NCBI GenBank assembly: GCA_023078555.1 | Contig: CM041196.1 | Location: forward strand, 2,542,001 to 2,606,000 | Direction of reading: 5' to 3' | Origin: Ulva prolifera | Taxonomy: Eukaryota > Chlorophyta > Ulvophyceae > Ulvales > Ulvaceae | DNA: 64,000 nucleotides | Part shown: in pieces, positions 33,801 to 45,593 of the stretch | Layout: every line of letters starts with the position of its first letter | How positions within the stretch are numbered: position 1 is the stretch's first letter | Notes under the pieces: model-generated | What the model was told of the DNA's origin: nothing | The model's input: the letters and a program-made list of their open reading frames with translations, nothing else | The model's database searches: none | Position numbers and translations under genes: made by a program

Positions 33801-34507
33801 TGAGTTCCCAGCAAAGCACAAGCACCAACAAGCTTCATGCAACAGGCAGTAGGCATGCCCTGCCAACAGCGATACCAATATTGGCAGGACCCTGGGCTGA
33901 CCCCGGCCGCGGGGGGGGCTGTGCACAGCGTACGTAGCTAGCCTCTCAGAGCAGTACTAGTGCATATATATGCTTCAGCCCGACGTTCACGGTGTTACAA
34001 GTGCAAAGCCATGGCCAGAGAGGCAGGCAGGCAGCACCGCAGCTTGCCAGCTTGCCAGCTTGCACGAGCGCAAGTAATTACCAATTAATTGGTAGCTTCA
34101 GTCACCTGAGGCAGCGGCACCGTGTGACACCTCAGGGTTCCTGCACGGCATACGCTGTCTGTCGGCGTGTATACTATAGCCATCACCGTGGTGACCCTGT
34201 CATACCGTGGCCCAAAAATCCGGCTCGCCTTGATCTGGCTCAGTCTGGTCACCTGTATGCTGACTGCACCACAGCTAAGCCCTTGCGCAATGCTGGTGCG
34301 CACGGCAAACAATGTGCCCACTCATCATCAGCGTCTCTGTTGGATTGTGAACCATGCATATGCGATGCATCGCTCTGTACATGTGTACAATGTGTGATTG
34401 ACAGTTTTGTTTTTAACTATCAATTGAAGACTGGGTTCAGGGCTGTCATCGTGCCGTCCACGCAACGTACATGACGTGTGCGCACTGCATGCAGGATCAC
34501 CGCCACC

Positions 34508-37317
34508 ATGCCGAACACTTCCAAGCATTTCCCCGCAGCCTGCATGGCCGCCGCCCTGTGCCTCCAAGGTCCGCGCCCCGCCCCCCCTCCGCACCAGCTG
34601 CTGGCCCCTTTGCCCTGCAATGCACCTTGACTACATCTGCCCGCTTGCCTGTGCGGCATTCCTTCCATCCATCGACCACAAAACCGCACCGGCAAGTGTT
34701 AACTGCCATGGTCACTTTCTCATACGCTGTGCTGACGGTTGCCTGACAGTCCTGGAAACATATCCAGCTGTGTGCCAGTAGCTGTGCCGTTTGCATGACA
34801 CGCCTGGCGCGCAAGTCGGCGCGACTGAGCGGCCGTGGTGACCAGTATTGGGTGATCGGGCCCGATCACATAGAACAATTCCGCATATCCAGGTCTTTTT
34901 TTTGGGTAGCAGCCCTGAAAATGCTGTAAAGCGACGCAACACTGGTGGTGACAGCGGGGTGTGCTGGTGCAGGGGCGACTGCTCAGAGCGCTGGCGGGTG
35001 CCGCATCTCCGGCGGAGCCAGCAGCCGGGTGGAGCTACAGGACGCGGTGTCGAAAGCATGTGCGCCCTCGCACCCCGGCCTCTTGCCTGCACCCCGGCCA
35101 TGAAACCAATTGCCAAGGCATTACGGCTCCATCTCTCAATATCTGCCGCTTGGCGCTGAAGTTGCCGCGTCTGTTTGCTGGTCGCCCGGAAGTTAAAACC
35201 CCTGATTGAACGGGAATGTAGATACCATGATGAGCCTCCTCGATGGAGGTCCCCAAATTGGAGTTCTGTCAGGAGATCATGCGCACCAAGATCATGCTCA
35301 CGTGTATCGTGCAATCGAATGCACATGGTACATCTCCGACAGCGGCCACCATTCCTGCAGGGGTCGAAATCGGCGAGTATGCATGTGGCGAGCAGGCGGA
35401 GGAGCTGCAGGTGAGGGACATCGACACGCAGGTGGCCACGGTGGCGCGCGCCTTTGCAGAGGCCATCGCCGAGGTCACCGCCGCCTGTGCCACCACCGGC
35501 AACGCGCGGGCGTCGTCGTCCGGCACCGCGTCCGCACAGGCCCGTGCTGTGGCCTACGGCGAGGCCATCAGCCGCGTGTACGCCGACTCGGAGGTGTGCG
35601 GCAAATGCACGGCCGCCGTGGACGCGATCTCGCGCACCAGCCGCCAGCTTGTCGAGGAGGCGGCCGCAGAGGCCTGGGTGGAGGTGCGGCGCTGTCATTA
35701 ATGTGTCAATATTGCAACCTTGCCTGGCAGTGTATGCATGCACGCTAGGCGGAACACCTGGGCATGATCTGGCACGATCGCGCTTGCATTCTATAGGCAT
35801 GATGTTGTGGTGCACCATGGCGATCTCGGAACACTGCGCCTCGAGGTGATCGTGTGTTTCCGGTGCATGCATGAGGGTCCGTGTGGACTGGTTGAGGTTT
35901 ACCGCCATCACCGGCGCTGGGTCCTCGGGCCCGATGACAAATTGAAGAATTTTGAATATCTAGGTCCACCATCCGGCTGGCGGCCCCAAAAGTATGCTGT
36001 TCCAATTAAGACTGGTGATCACAGCACGCGAGCGCGCTGACGTGGTCGGGACATCTGCTGCAGATCAGCGCGACAAGCCAGGCTGGTGAGTCGGCGGAGG
36101 CCCAGGGCCGCGCCATCGTGCACGACATCCAGGAGACCGTCGCGGAGGTCCTCGCGGGCGTCGTCGGCACGATCCGCTCCGGCGCCGACGACGGCTGCAG
36201 CATCAACGTCATCAACGAGGCCCAGGTCGGCGACTACTTTGCGCGCTGCGACCTCGACGTGCATGCCGACAGCCGCGTGATCGAGGTGGACGGCATCGCG
36301 GAGGCCGCGGCGGCGGCGCGCTCGTATGCATGCATCGTCGACCAGCCGGGGGAAGACGTCAACGCCGCAGACTCGATGAGCATCGCACAGGCGACGGCGC
36401 ACGCACTCGCTGAGGCGGTGGCACAGGCAACAGTTTTCTGCGAGGCCAACGGCGGGGTTGATACGCGCGCGTGCGGGCTTGCGGAGTCTGACATCGAGGT
36501 CGTGGCGCGGGCGCAGGCCGAGGCGTTCGCGGAGGGCTTTGCGTCCGCCGAGACGTGCGGCTGCGAGGTGTCCAACTACGCTGACACGCATGTGTTTGAG
36601 GAGATCTGGGTGGAGGCTGCCGCCGCCGCGTATGCCGAGACGTGTGCCCGTGCGCCCCCGCTCTTCTTGCTCCTGCGCCTGTGGCTGTCCTGTGATATGT
36701 TGCTATGACGAATAGCAGAAAAAGGTAGATGCTCTGACGGTGTCATTCAAGACAGTGAACGGGCCCAAGCATGCGCACAACGATCTCTCGTGAAACAGTG
36801 CTGCTTATACTGACACTGTGGCACCCTTGATGCCTTGACACGCAGCCTGGCATGCTGACAACCGTGAGAAGCTCACGTTGAGATCTGCGCTGACGTACTC
36901 ATGCGTCTATCGGAAAGCAGGTCGTCTGACATCACTGCTTGTGCTGCAGTCGGCGTCGACTCCAGCTTTGTGACGGACTTCCAGTTTGCGCTGGAGGAGC
37001 GCATGCTGACGGCCACCGCGTCCGCCATCACCTCCGCCATCTCCCGCGCCAGCGAGCACAGCGACGGCTGCAGCATCGAGATCGAGGTCTGCGGCAAGAC
37101 GAGCGAGTGCGCGGCCAACCGCCGCGTCTGCCGCGGCCCCGGCATCTCCGGCACGCTGCCGTGCTGCAACTCAGACTACCACTGTGTGCGCCTCAACGAC
37201 GCAGAGTCCCGCTGCCGCCGGATCTCCGCCCCCGTGCCCGCCTTCTACGAGGGCACCATTGAGGCGCCCACCACCTGCCGCCTCCCCACTGCCGATGATG
37301 CTGCTGATGAGGAGTAG
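34508..37317 (+). CDS. Secreted Ala-rich Cys-repeat protein
   Basis: Five exons (34508-34568, 34973-35059, 35361-35683, 36064-36643, 36950-37317) join with conserved phase at every junction, giving 472 residues. The ATG is in a CCGCCACCATG context. The signal peptide is MPNTSKHFPAACMAAALCLQ with cleavage near GATAQS. The body is helical and Ala-rich, with spaced cysteines. Exon 3 (ARAFAEAIAEVTAACATTGN ... ISRVYADSEVCGKCTAAVDA) and the end of exon 4 (ATAHALAEAVAQATVFCEAN ... AEGFASAETCGCEVSNYADT) look like two copies of one roughly 85-residue unit: an Ala/Glu helix, Cys, a variable loop, an Ala-rich helix, then CGxC or CGC and WVEAAAEA-like ends. More diverged units fill the rest. The C-terminus is a compact Cys cluster (CGKTSECAANRRVC, LPCCNSDYHCVRLN) followed by an acidic tail. 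It is probably extracellular or wall-bound; the function is unknown and I recognise no named family. Confidence 0.75.
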
Positions 37318-38635
37318 GCGGGAGGGCACGAACGGGTAGGAGTGGCGACGTCCCTTACGGGACGCACCAATACAAACATGCATGTGACAGACGGCCCGGA
37401 CACCGGTCCCGATCAGCACGGCAGGTCTTTAAAGCAATTGCAGGGGCGGCCGCGTGGTGTAGATAGGGTTGACGTTGATGTGGCAGAGGTCCTCTTGCCA
37501 CACCTTTTCCTTTCATCAGTAGAGGGCAGGATCGCTTGCGTGTGTACTTCAGGCCCGCTAGGGGCAGAAGCAGCGACTGTGTAGTAGAGACGATAGCATG
37601 ACGCAGCGTGTTGCTGAGCTGGTACCATGACGCAGCCGTGCCGTTGGTGGCGGGCTGCTGAGCACCGCACACAGCCAAGTTTAAAGCACTTTGCTAGTAG
37701 ATGTTTCAAGAGCACGTGTGGCGCTCGATTCCTATGTCGTGTGTCTTTGCCTTCGCCGATCGAGCAAGAGCGATTGTTTGTAACAGATCTGTGACTCCGC
37801 CAGGTCTCGACCTTCCCTGCTATGCATTGAGAAACTTTCATGGTGACGTTCTCTTTTGCCACTGCTGACATTCGCATCGTCCTCTGGTACCAAACCCCAT
37901 GGGGTTTATCACAGCTTGCTGTGGTGCAGCCCGTGTGGCCTTGGTCAGGCTGTCAATGTCAGCAAGCACAAGACAACACATGCAAAATGAACAGCGACAA
38001 CATGTTCCAACCTGCAGGCACTGGAGCTCATTGCTGCTCGTCCACTTTGGTCCTCAGCGGCCTGATGCCAATTTACACATATCGGGCCATCGTATGGCAG
38101 AGCAGCTGAACAAACCAACCAACGGCCTTGGCCTGATACACAGCGACAACTAAGGGGCACACGGCTGCGCACCAGTGTTGGCCGCCGTGCAGCAATTCTA
38201 GGGCTGCCACCCTGACATTAGACCTGGAAAACCCGGCATTTGTTATATGTGATTGGGCCCGACGACCCAACACTGCTGTGCAGCCGCAGGGCGCCTCTGG
38301 GGTTGCCGCGGACCCTTGAGGGCCGCATGGCCGGCGAACGCGTACGGCGGACTCTCACACATGTCTTTCAGAGTCCCGCCGATACAAACGGCAGCTGTGC
38401 ATGTGCAAAGAGTAAGCAAGCAGATACGACGGGATGCTGGCAGTAATCTCTATAGGCAGCCGATGCAGGAGGTCACGAGGGCCTCCGTCTTTGTACAGTA
38501 GACTGACGCAGAATTGCCTTTGGGCCCCCCTGCGTTTGGGCCCCCCTGTGTTGGGGCCCCCCTACGTTGGGGCCCTCCTGCATCATGACTGCAGCTGCCC
38601 CTCAGAAGCGCGGCGGTTCCGGTGTCAATCTGCAG
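37318..38635. other. Intergenic
   Basis: No coding signal. A TGTAA at 37779-37783 is the first plus-strand polyadenylation candidate after the Ala-rich protein gene, 462 bp past its stop. Confidence 0.45.
38519..38581. repeat. Minisatellite, about 16 bp unit, four copies
   Basis: Four imperfect units of the form TTGGGCCCCCCTxxGT in direct succession. Confidence 0.85.
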
Positions 38636-38929
38636 ATGACGACCGTCCACGCAACGGCGACGGCATCGTGGATGAGAGGGCTATGAGGGGGCCCCTGGGC
38701 TCCGCGCTGTGCGTGCTGGGCCGCGTGCTGTGCCGGCCCAACGCGCTGCAGCACCGCGTTGCGCCGTTCGAGCTCGCCGACGCGTTGCGCCCCGGCGCGC
38801 GCAAGGCTGCGTTGCTCGCCCTCGTGGACCCCCGCTTCCGGGTGCTGTCAACGCGGGACGTGGCGCCGTACGTCGCAGCTGCCGTGGCACGACGTCAAGA
38901 CGCGGCTGGGGACTGTGCTGCCGGGGGAG
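38636..38929 (+). pseudogene. GC-rich exon with an apparent frameshift
   Basis: After a CTGCAG acceptor the frame DDRPRNGDGIVDERAMRGPL, then LGSALCVLGRVLCRPNALQH and RPGARKAALLALVDPRFRVL shows the strong G/C third-position bias of real exons up to about 38872 (STRDVAPY). From there the bias, and protein-like sequence, moves to another frame: LPWHDVKTRLGTVLPGE, ending at a GTACAC donor. No intron fits between the two parts. A one- or two-base indel, in the genome or in the assembly, is the simplest explanation. The family is not recognised; leucine-rich helices suggest a helical-repeat or regulatory protein. Confidence 0.35.
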
Positions 38930-39666
38930 GTACACCTTTGTGGAGCAGGAAGTGGGCGCGTGCCGGGCGCGGTGAACGATAGAAAGTTCGTCGTGAAGCG
39001 AGGGAAGTGCAGCGTGTATGAGCGGCGTTTCATGATGTGCAAGCACTATCTGTTGCTGCATAACAGTCTGTGCAGCAGCATCTTAGGCATGGACATAAAT
39101 GTACGATGCGGGTGTTCGGCTGAATTCGGGTTTTCCCCACAGAGATGTTCCTCTGCCTGCGTTCCATTTCTTACACACAAGCCATGGCCGAGCCATGTTG
39201 ACATGTGGGAACTAGGGCAGCTGATGCCAGTTCACAGGTTCCACATTGATGCGCAATTACAACGTCGCATTGCACTGTCGTTCAACTGTAATTGTACTAT
39301 TCCAATTCAACAATATTTACATGACAACAATCAGCTTCTCCGGCGTCACATCAACGCCTACTTACTTAATGCCTTTGTAATTGATGTTATTAATGTAAAT
39401 GCTGGCTGGCGCCATCAGCTGATCTGATGTGCAGATCCCACTAACAAATATAACTTAAGGCAGCGCCTGTTGATGCTTTCAGAACACCAATGGGTCGAGG
39501 ACGGTATAAACGCTACCCCCTCCGTTTCAGGAGGTCGTGGGTTCGATTCTGCGTGCGCTTTGGTGAATCGAAACGGCCGTACAGGACCACCTCGCTTAGC
39601 ACAGGAGGAGGCCCTGTGAGTTGCGTCCGGTCGTCTGAGGGGGGTTTCCAGGTGGTTTACTGCTTC

Positions 39667-39745
39667 GGCATATGTGGTCCCGTTAACTCGGAGTTGTCAA
39701 TGTCCAATAGGACACGGCTCAGTAGGTTCAGATTTACTTTAGTGT
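39667..39745 (-). repeat. Dispersed repeat, family A, copy 3
   Basis: Reverse-complement copy of 17651-17727. On the plus strand here it lies in an open frame reading ICGPVNSELSMSN and RFRFTLVY, which the other copies also encode on their complements. Confidence 0.8.
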
Positions 39746-39917
39746 ACACTGCCTCTGTTGGCATGCCAGTATACGGTGTAGCGGTCATGTGCAGTAGTTC
39801 TGCAGCTGCTTTTGCTTTGGTGGACGGGCACTGGCAGCGTGGAACTGGCTGTTGTGCATGCAACACTGCTGGCAGTACTTTGAAGCTTCCGTGTTGAGCC
39901 GTCTAGAGGTCTCCCGC

Positions 39918-39946
39918 GTTTTGAAAACACCCGTTTTCAAAACGGG
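39918..39946. repeat. Perfect 12 bp inverted repeat (hairpin)
   Basis: CGTTTTGAAAAC and GTTTTCAAAACG are separated by only ACCC. Each arm is itself nearly palindromic, so several pairings are possible. It sits in the AT-richer stretch with no adjacent gene. Confidence 0.7.
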
Positions 39947-40370
39947 CCCATTAAACCTTATTCTATTATTAGCGCTTTATTGCCAGTTTATTTCGATGGG
40001 TCTCGGTTACAAAGGTGACACCTCCGCTCTGTTTATGTTGAGCGTAATTTATATTAGCTGTTGGTGAATTTTCTCCCCTTAAATATCATGCCGCGTAGAG
40101 GAAAGCGGAGGTAGACTGAGGCAGCTGTCACAGTCATGGGGCCGCCTGAGGCAGCAACAAACACATGCTCCACCTATTGCAGAGTAGAATGATCGAAGCA
40201 TAGTTGACTTGTTTGCTTTTTGGACGTGGCCAGTTGCCTCAAACTCCATGAGCATCTGCATTAGCACAGATGTGTGGTGCAGGCTGGTCATCAACATCTC
40301 ACAGCCACAGTTCTTCCTTGGAGACATTAGGCTAAGGATGTTTGGTAGTGCCAACTGAATCATGTTGGTG

Positions 40371-40399
40371 CAGCAACAACAACAACAACAACAACAACA
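40371..40399. repeat. CAA microsatellite
   Basis: About nine to ten CAA units in perfect succession. Confidence 0.9.
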
Positions 40400-42529
40400 G
40401 AACGTCATTGGGCACGGCTCTGTGGGAAGCAGTAGCTACGGCCAACTTCTTGTCAGCAGTTGCCAGCCATCATGTCACACGGTACCGTTCCAAGGCAACC
40501 GTTGCCTTGAAACTATGTGTACTGAACAGTCAAGCATGCAGCAACGTGTTCTTGCCTGGAAAGCATTCGGAAGAGGGCATGCAGTTGGCTTGGCAGCAAC
40601 ACCTCTGTGGATCTGGGACAGAACGGACCTTTTTTTTAGCGCCCAGCTCAACAGCCAATGGCCCGAGCTGAGGTAAGTTGACGCAGCTCAGTAGAGGGGC
40701 TGCTACATTGGAGCTGACTGTACACAGCACTATCTCTTTCTTTACCTGAGCCTAGCGATGGACAAATCTGAACTCTGATGGCGCATGAACAGAATTCATG
40801 AGAGCTGTTTGTAGCAGCTTCACAATCAGCTCCACCGTTTCCAAGCATGCCCTGAGAGTTGCGTGCACAATTGGTGGCCATGGCTGCTGCTGAATGGAGA
40901 GACACAGAATTGCGGCACATGTCAAGCTGCAGCAGCATCACCACCAGTTCCAGGCATGGTGGAAGGCGTGTCCTGTGTTGTATGGTTGGTAGAGGGAAAC
41001 TCATCCCAGGAAACGTCATATTTGTTAGGTCACTGTCCTGAGTGAGCAAATTGACAATTTACAACATGTTTTCTGTTTGACACAGATATGATGTACAATT
41101 TAAGTTCAACACAGAGTTAATTTTATGGAATTTGGAGAAGAACCAGATTATCACCGCTGAATTACAGCAGCTTGATCATCTGTCAATTCTGCTTTGATAT
41201 GGCTTCATTATACTTCAACAGCCATACTGGAAACATCTGTGGTAGATGTTCTGCCGAATGTTATGCCGTGGGAGCTGTGGTGCTCTGGAGCACCATTGCA
41301 TCTGCCCGTCAGATGTGCTGCAGACACTGTGGCAGCAGAGACAGGATCACTGGCAGACAGAGCCTAGCCCAGCGTGAAGGCAGCTGCAAGGGTGGAAATT
41401 ACAAAACTCTCCGGGTGTCCCGGCTGGGAGACCGCCTGCATGAACAGGCTGTAGCTCTCCAGCATGAAGTGCCCCCTGCACTCACCAGCACTGAGACCAA
41501 AGACACCCATCAGAACACACTGCCGGAGCACTGTTACATTGACAGAAAGTACAAATGCTGGGGGCTACCCAGACCTGCATGTGCTCAAACAGCACGCTTT
41601 ACCGCACAGAACGGACACATTGGTACACTTGAAGCAGCACACCAGAGTGCTGGCGCCTGAACAGCGCTATGTACGGGCGCAGACCCTGCATCGGATCGCA
41701 TCGCAACTGCCCTGCAGGCACCCCCAAACAGGCTGTGGCCGATCCCTGCCATGCCTACACCCCACCATCCCTGACACCCATCCTGACTAATGCACAATGA
41801 GACTGCCTGCGATGCATTCCATTGCGACTCCATCCCTACCATCCCCCTCGCGCCCTCCACTATGTTCATGAACTCGCACACAACCCGAACTGGCTGGTAT
41901 GAATAACGTGCCAGCTCGGCTCAGCATGCTGAATGCGCCGATTTCATGACTCAAATTCACCTGGACCAAGGATCCCCTTATGCGGCTACACGAGCACGGG
42001 GCAAGCATTCAGCCACCCCCGCACATGGCGGGGGACGCACGGCGGCCTTCAGCCACACGCGCCGGCCGATGTGATCCCTTCAATTGCAAATCCCCGCACC
42101 GCAGCCGCCTCATCTCTCACCGCATACATCTCCAGCAAGTAAACGCCGCTAAAGTCTCAGCCAGCACCAGCGGGCAACAGCCCGACTGGTGTGCCAAGGG
42201 CACCTCAGGTGCTCAACTCTCATCTCTCATCTGCCGCCGCGCGAGAAGCACAGGGCACAGCCCTGTACTCACACTCGCACCACATCACACTCACAATCGT
42301 TCGCACTGCCGCACACCGCAGTTTCCACAACCCCTGCTTCTCTTACCCCTGCTACTCTCGCCCCTGCCTGAAGCACGCTGTCAGTAAGGCCTCACATCAC
42401 ACTCAAAGCCGCTATCCCTGTCCTCATGCACCACAACGATAGGCTCATCGGTGGCTCCAACTGGACCGCCACGGCCCGGCTGGCGGATGTTCCGCACCAG
42501 CATCGCCCTCCCTTACACTGCCACCACTG

Positions 42530-45500
42530 TCACTCATCGGTGTCGTGCTGGAGCTCCTGCACGAGATGGGTGAAGGAGCTCCAGTGGTCAAACATGAGGG
42601 TGCCCATGCGGAGGAAGGTGAGCTGGTGGATGCCGCCGCTGCGATTCGCGAGCGCGCTCTCGCGGATGCGGCGCAGGCCCATGTGGTCGTACCTCTGGAG
42701 TGCGTTCTCGCCGGTCAGGGGAACACCTGCACCTGAAGCGGTTCAGCACGGCACCGCCACCAGGAAAGGTGACATTTTTGTGCCACACATCACCACACAG
42801 CAGCATAGCATACGGCGTCGTGAGCATGATATAGGTGCACGGCATGCGTCGTCGCCACGCTGACGCTGACGCCATCTCGCCCCACGTAGTTCACACATGT
42901 TGTCCAAAAAACACTGCGCGGCCGCCGGCCGGCAGGTGGATGCGTATGCACGTGAATATCTAAGCATCGCGCACCGTGCTCTAGGGAGTTGTCGATTATC
43001 TGCTTCAGAAGCTCCTCGGGCGAGCAGCCGCTGTCGGGCGGGTGCTCGCAGTCGCGCATCTCAACGCACGTGAAGCTCACGCTCGCGTCGTGCTTGCGCA
43101 GCATGCGGAAGAAGGGCGCGTAGCCGTCGCGGCCGGCCGTGTTATAGTACCCGGCCGTCAGCTCCGCCGCGTGGCTCGGGGTGCGGTAGCACCAGTGCAC
43201 GCCGGCAAGCTTGATGCCGACCTTGACCGGCGAGCGCACCGTGATGCGGTCTACCGCGCGGTCCACGCACATCACGCTCGCGAGCTGCACAACCGCCAGC
43301 ACCGTCAGCGCCACAGCACCACCAGGAGGCTGTCAAGACACAGACACAGTGTCAAGGCGGCATGGCGGCGCACTGTGGAGCAGCTGCGCGCTCATTTCCA
43401 CGTTGACCCTCCAGGAGAGTCTACACATGCAGCCGCAGGGACATGTGTGCTCATTCGCAGTGCGGCCGATGGCACTGCTTGGGTTCGAACGCAGATGCAC
43501 AGCGCGAGCATTGGTCGCACAGATGGTGCTGGTCACGTAGATGCAAAACGTCAGGGCGCAGGTGCATCAGGGGGGGAGGGGGGGGGGGGGGGGGGGGGGG
43601 GGGGCACCGAGCGTGGGCGGCGGGGCTCGGCGAGAACGCGGTTGCCCATGGACACCATGCGCTCGACATACCGCAGCAGCATGCCGCTGTACCACTCGAG
43701 GAAGAACTTTCCATAGTCCGAGCGCCAGTTGCCGCAGTCAGGGTGGAAGAAGCCGGTGTGCTCGGCGCGGCAGCAATACGTGCCCGAGTCGTGCGGGCCG
43801 CCCTCAGTGCCCCAGGCCGGGTTGCCAGCGGCCTCGGCGGCGCGGCGCAGGTCCTCTAGCATGTACTTGTCGTAGCACTGGAATTCACCGACTCCGGGGA
43901 AACGCCAACGGCGGTCACCCTCGGGGTATGCCGGGAAGCGCGCCTCCCCAGCTGGGCCGCAGCCGATCGTGATCTCGCTGATGACATCGCCTGCATGGTG
44001 CACCGGCTTCAGGATACCCTTCGGTGAAGTATGGGGGGATGGGACTGCGGTGAGGTGCAGGAGCTAACACAGACACTGGAGGGCCCGACCACACGGCGGG
44101 AGTGGCATTAGCGGAGGGAGCAAGCCACACGGTGGAGCCCCACTTGCAATGGACAGGAGCGGGAGGCTGAGGTTATTGCTATATTGGGTGTCATGATGAT
44201 AGCTCTTTCCTTGTGATAATGGATGTTCAAGACAGATGCATATACAACATGTAGATCAGATGCTGGTCATGGCAGCTTGTATCGCAGGGTGGGGATGACT
44301 CGCAAGCATGTTTGCTCTAAAAGGTACAGTCGTCCACAGATCGGAGAGATCGCACCAAACAGATGTTGGAACTCTTCACAAAAAGCCCGCATGAAAGCTT
44401 CGTACACTTGCATAGGTGTGCGACCCCAGAACACAGGTTCATCAGCACAGCCTATAGAAATGCATTCGCGATTCCTTGTTCCAGGGCGGCCATCAGGGCC
44501 ACGATCTGTGAAGAAGATGTCTTCATTCCGGTCACCGACATCATGGACCCAGTTTGGAAGTGCTATTGTGCACGTGTCTCCAACATTTGAGCCAGCTGCA
44601 TGGAATGACATCACTGCCTGGAGCTTTAAACCAGCAGCGGCTACCTTATGTATGAGGGTAGAGTAAGCTGAGAAGTCGTAATGTCCAGGGCCGGTTCGTT
44701 CCACGATGCCCCACCAGACATCGATCATCACGCCCTGCAAAAGCATATGTGGTCAGAATCTCACATAGCCAGTCGTGCAAGCAAAGATCGACAAACACAG
44801 CGGAAAAGCGGACCTGAACCCCTACAGATTTTAATGTCTGTAATGCGATGTCAAGCGAGATTTCATTCTGTATACAGCTTTCTGAAGACCCATCTGGATG
44901 CCGAACAACTTTGATGGTGTCCAAAGGCAGCATTACATAGACTGGTACGCCACTGCGCCTCCGAGTTTCACGTCTTTGTGTAGAAAAAACTCGACTGGGT
45001 TGCTTCTTCTGCGTTGCTGGATCCACGGCCAGTGGTGGAAAGGCGCTGTTTTCTTCGAGGTACCTAGACGCCAGCGCCCATACCGTGTCAGGAAGGCAAG
45101 CTCCACATGACAGCAACGCGAATGTTCAAAATATATGCGTGTGCAAATCCGCTGAAAAAGTTGCGATCCAGATGTTGGGACCGCATTCGCTGCGTTCCAG
45201 AACGCACTGGCGTATATTCGCAATCCACCATTCGCCAGTTTACTATCCACGCATGACATATTGGCCCATGAAATCTAAACGACTTTATTGTAGGCTGAAA
45301 ATGCGCGACCAACAAAATCAGGCACAGGTACAAACTGGCGCTGCGCCGAGGAAACTGCACCTGCTAACCTCTTCGCTATTCGATTCCCCTTCTTCCCAGC
45401 GGGTTTTTCTCAGCAGAGGGATTGGTGACGTGCATTGCGCAGATATGTTCCTTGGCGACGGCGTAGATGTTTGACAGGCAGCAGCGGTGGTCGATGCAGC

Positions 45501-45593
45501 AACCGCGAACGCCGGCCGCGGAGTTCGAAGCACTGTCTGAGATCCCGTACCACGCTGCTGAGATGATTTGGCATGACTGGAGTTCGCCAACAT
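42530..45593 (-). CDS. Beta-amylase (GH14), plastid-type
   Basis: Six exons: 45593-45361, 45063-44814, 44734-44356, 43990 to about 43608, about 43294-42975, 42732-42530. All junctions keep phase; the exon 4/5 borders are the least certain. The N-terminus (MLANSSHAKSSQQRGTGSQT) is Ser/Thr/Ala-rich and basic, a likely transit peptide. The GH14 barrel starts GVPVYVMLPLDTI, then GVMIDVWWGIVERTGPGHYD, and the flexible loop FHAAGSNVGDTCTIALPNWV, with the loop Asp kept. The catalytic acid Glu lies in ITIGCGPAGEARFPAYPEGD and the catalytic base Glu in SFTCVEMRDCEHP; substrate-site motifs GEFQCYDKY, KLAGVHWCYRTPSHAAELTA and LTGENALQRYD are intact. The enzyme releases maltose from non-reducing ends of starch chains. 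The usual CGG before NVGD is AGS here, and VHWWY is VHWCY; neither removes a catalytic residue. It is probably active. Confidence 0.95.
43571..43603. repeat. Poly(G) tract next to a beta-amylase donor site
   Basis: A run of G interrupted once near its left end, over 30 bases long; on the gene strand it is a C-run beginning two bases after a GT donor of the beta-amylase gene. Confidence 0.85.

Larger units (their letters stand above)
38930..42529. other. Gene-poor, AT-richer stretch with repeats
   Basis: Base composition falls clearly between about 39240 and 41200, with runs such as TTAATGTAAATGC and TTTATTGCCAGTTTATTTCG. It contains a family A repeat, a perfect hairpin and a CAA microsatellite. 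Frames at 40342-40676 and 41172-41660 (+) are open but unbiased. The composition shift suggests decayed mobile-element DNA. From 42000 the sequence is again typical and ends at the beta-amylase 3' end. Confidence 0.4.

Noticed and set aside
39525..39560. Pol III B-box-like GGGTTCGATTC, possibly a tRNA or tRNA-derived SINE
   Set aside because: The T-stem does not pair, there is no A-box at the right distance and no poly(A) or terminator follows.
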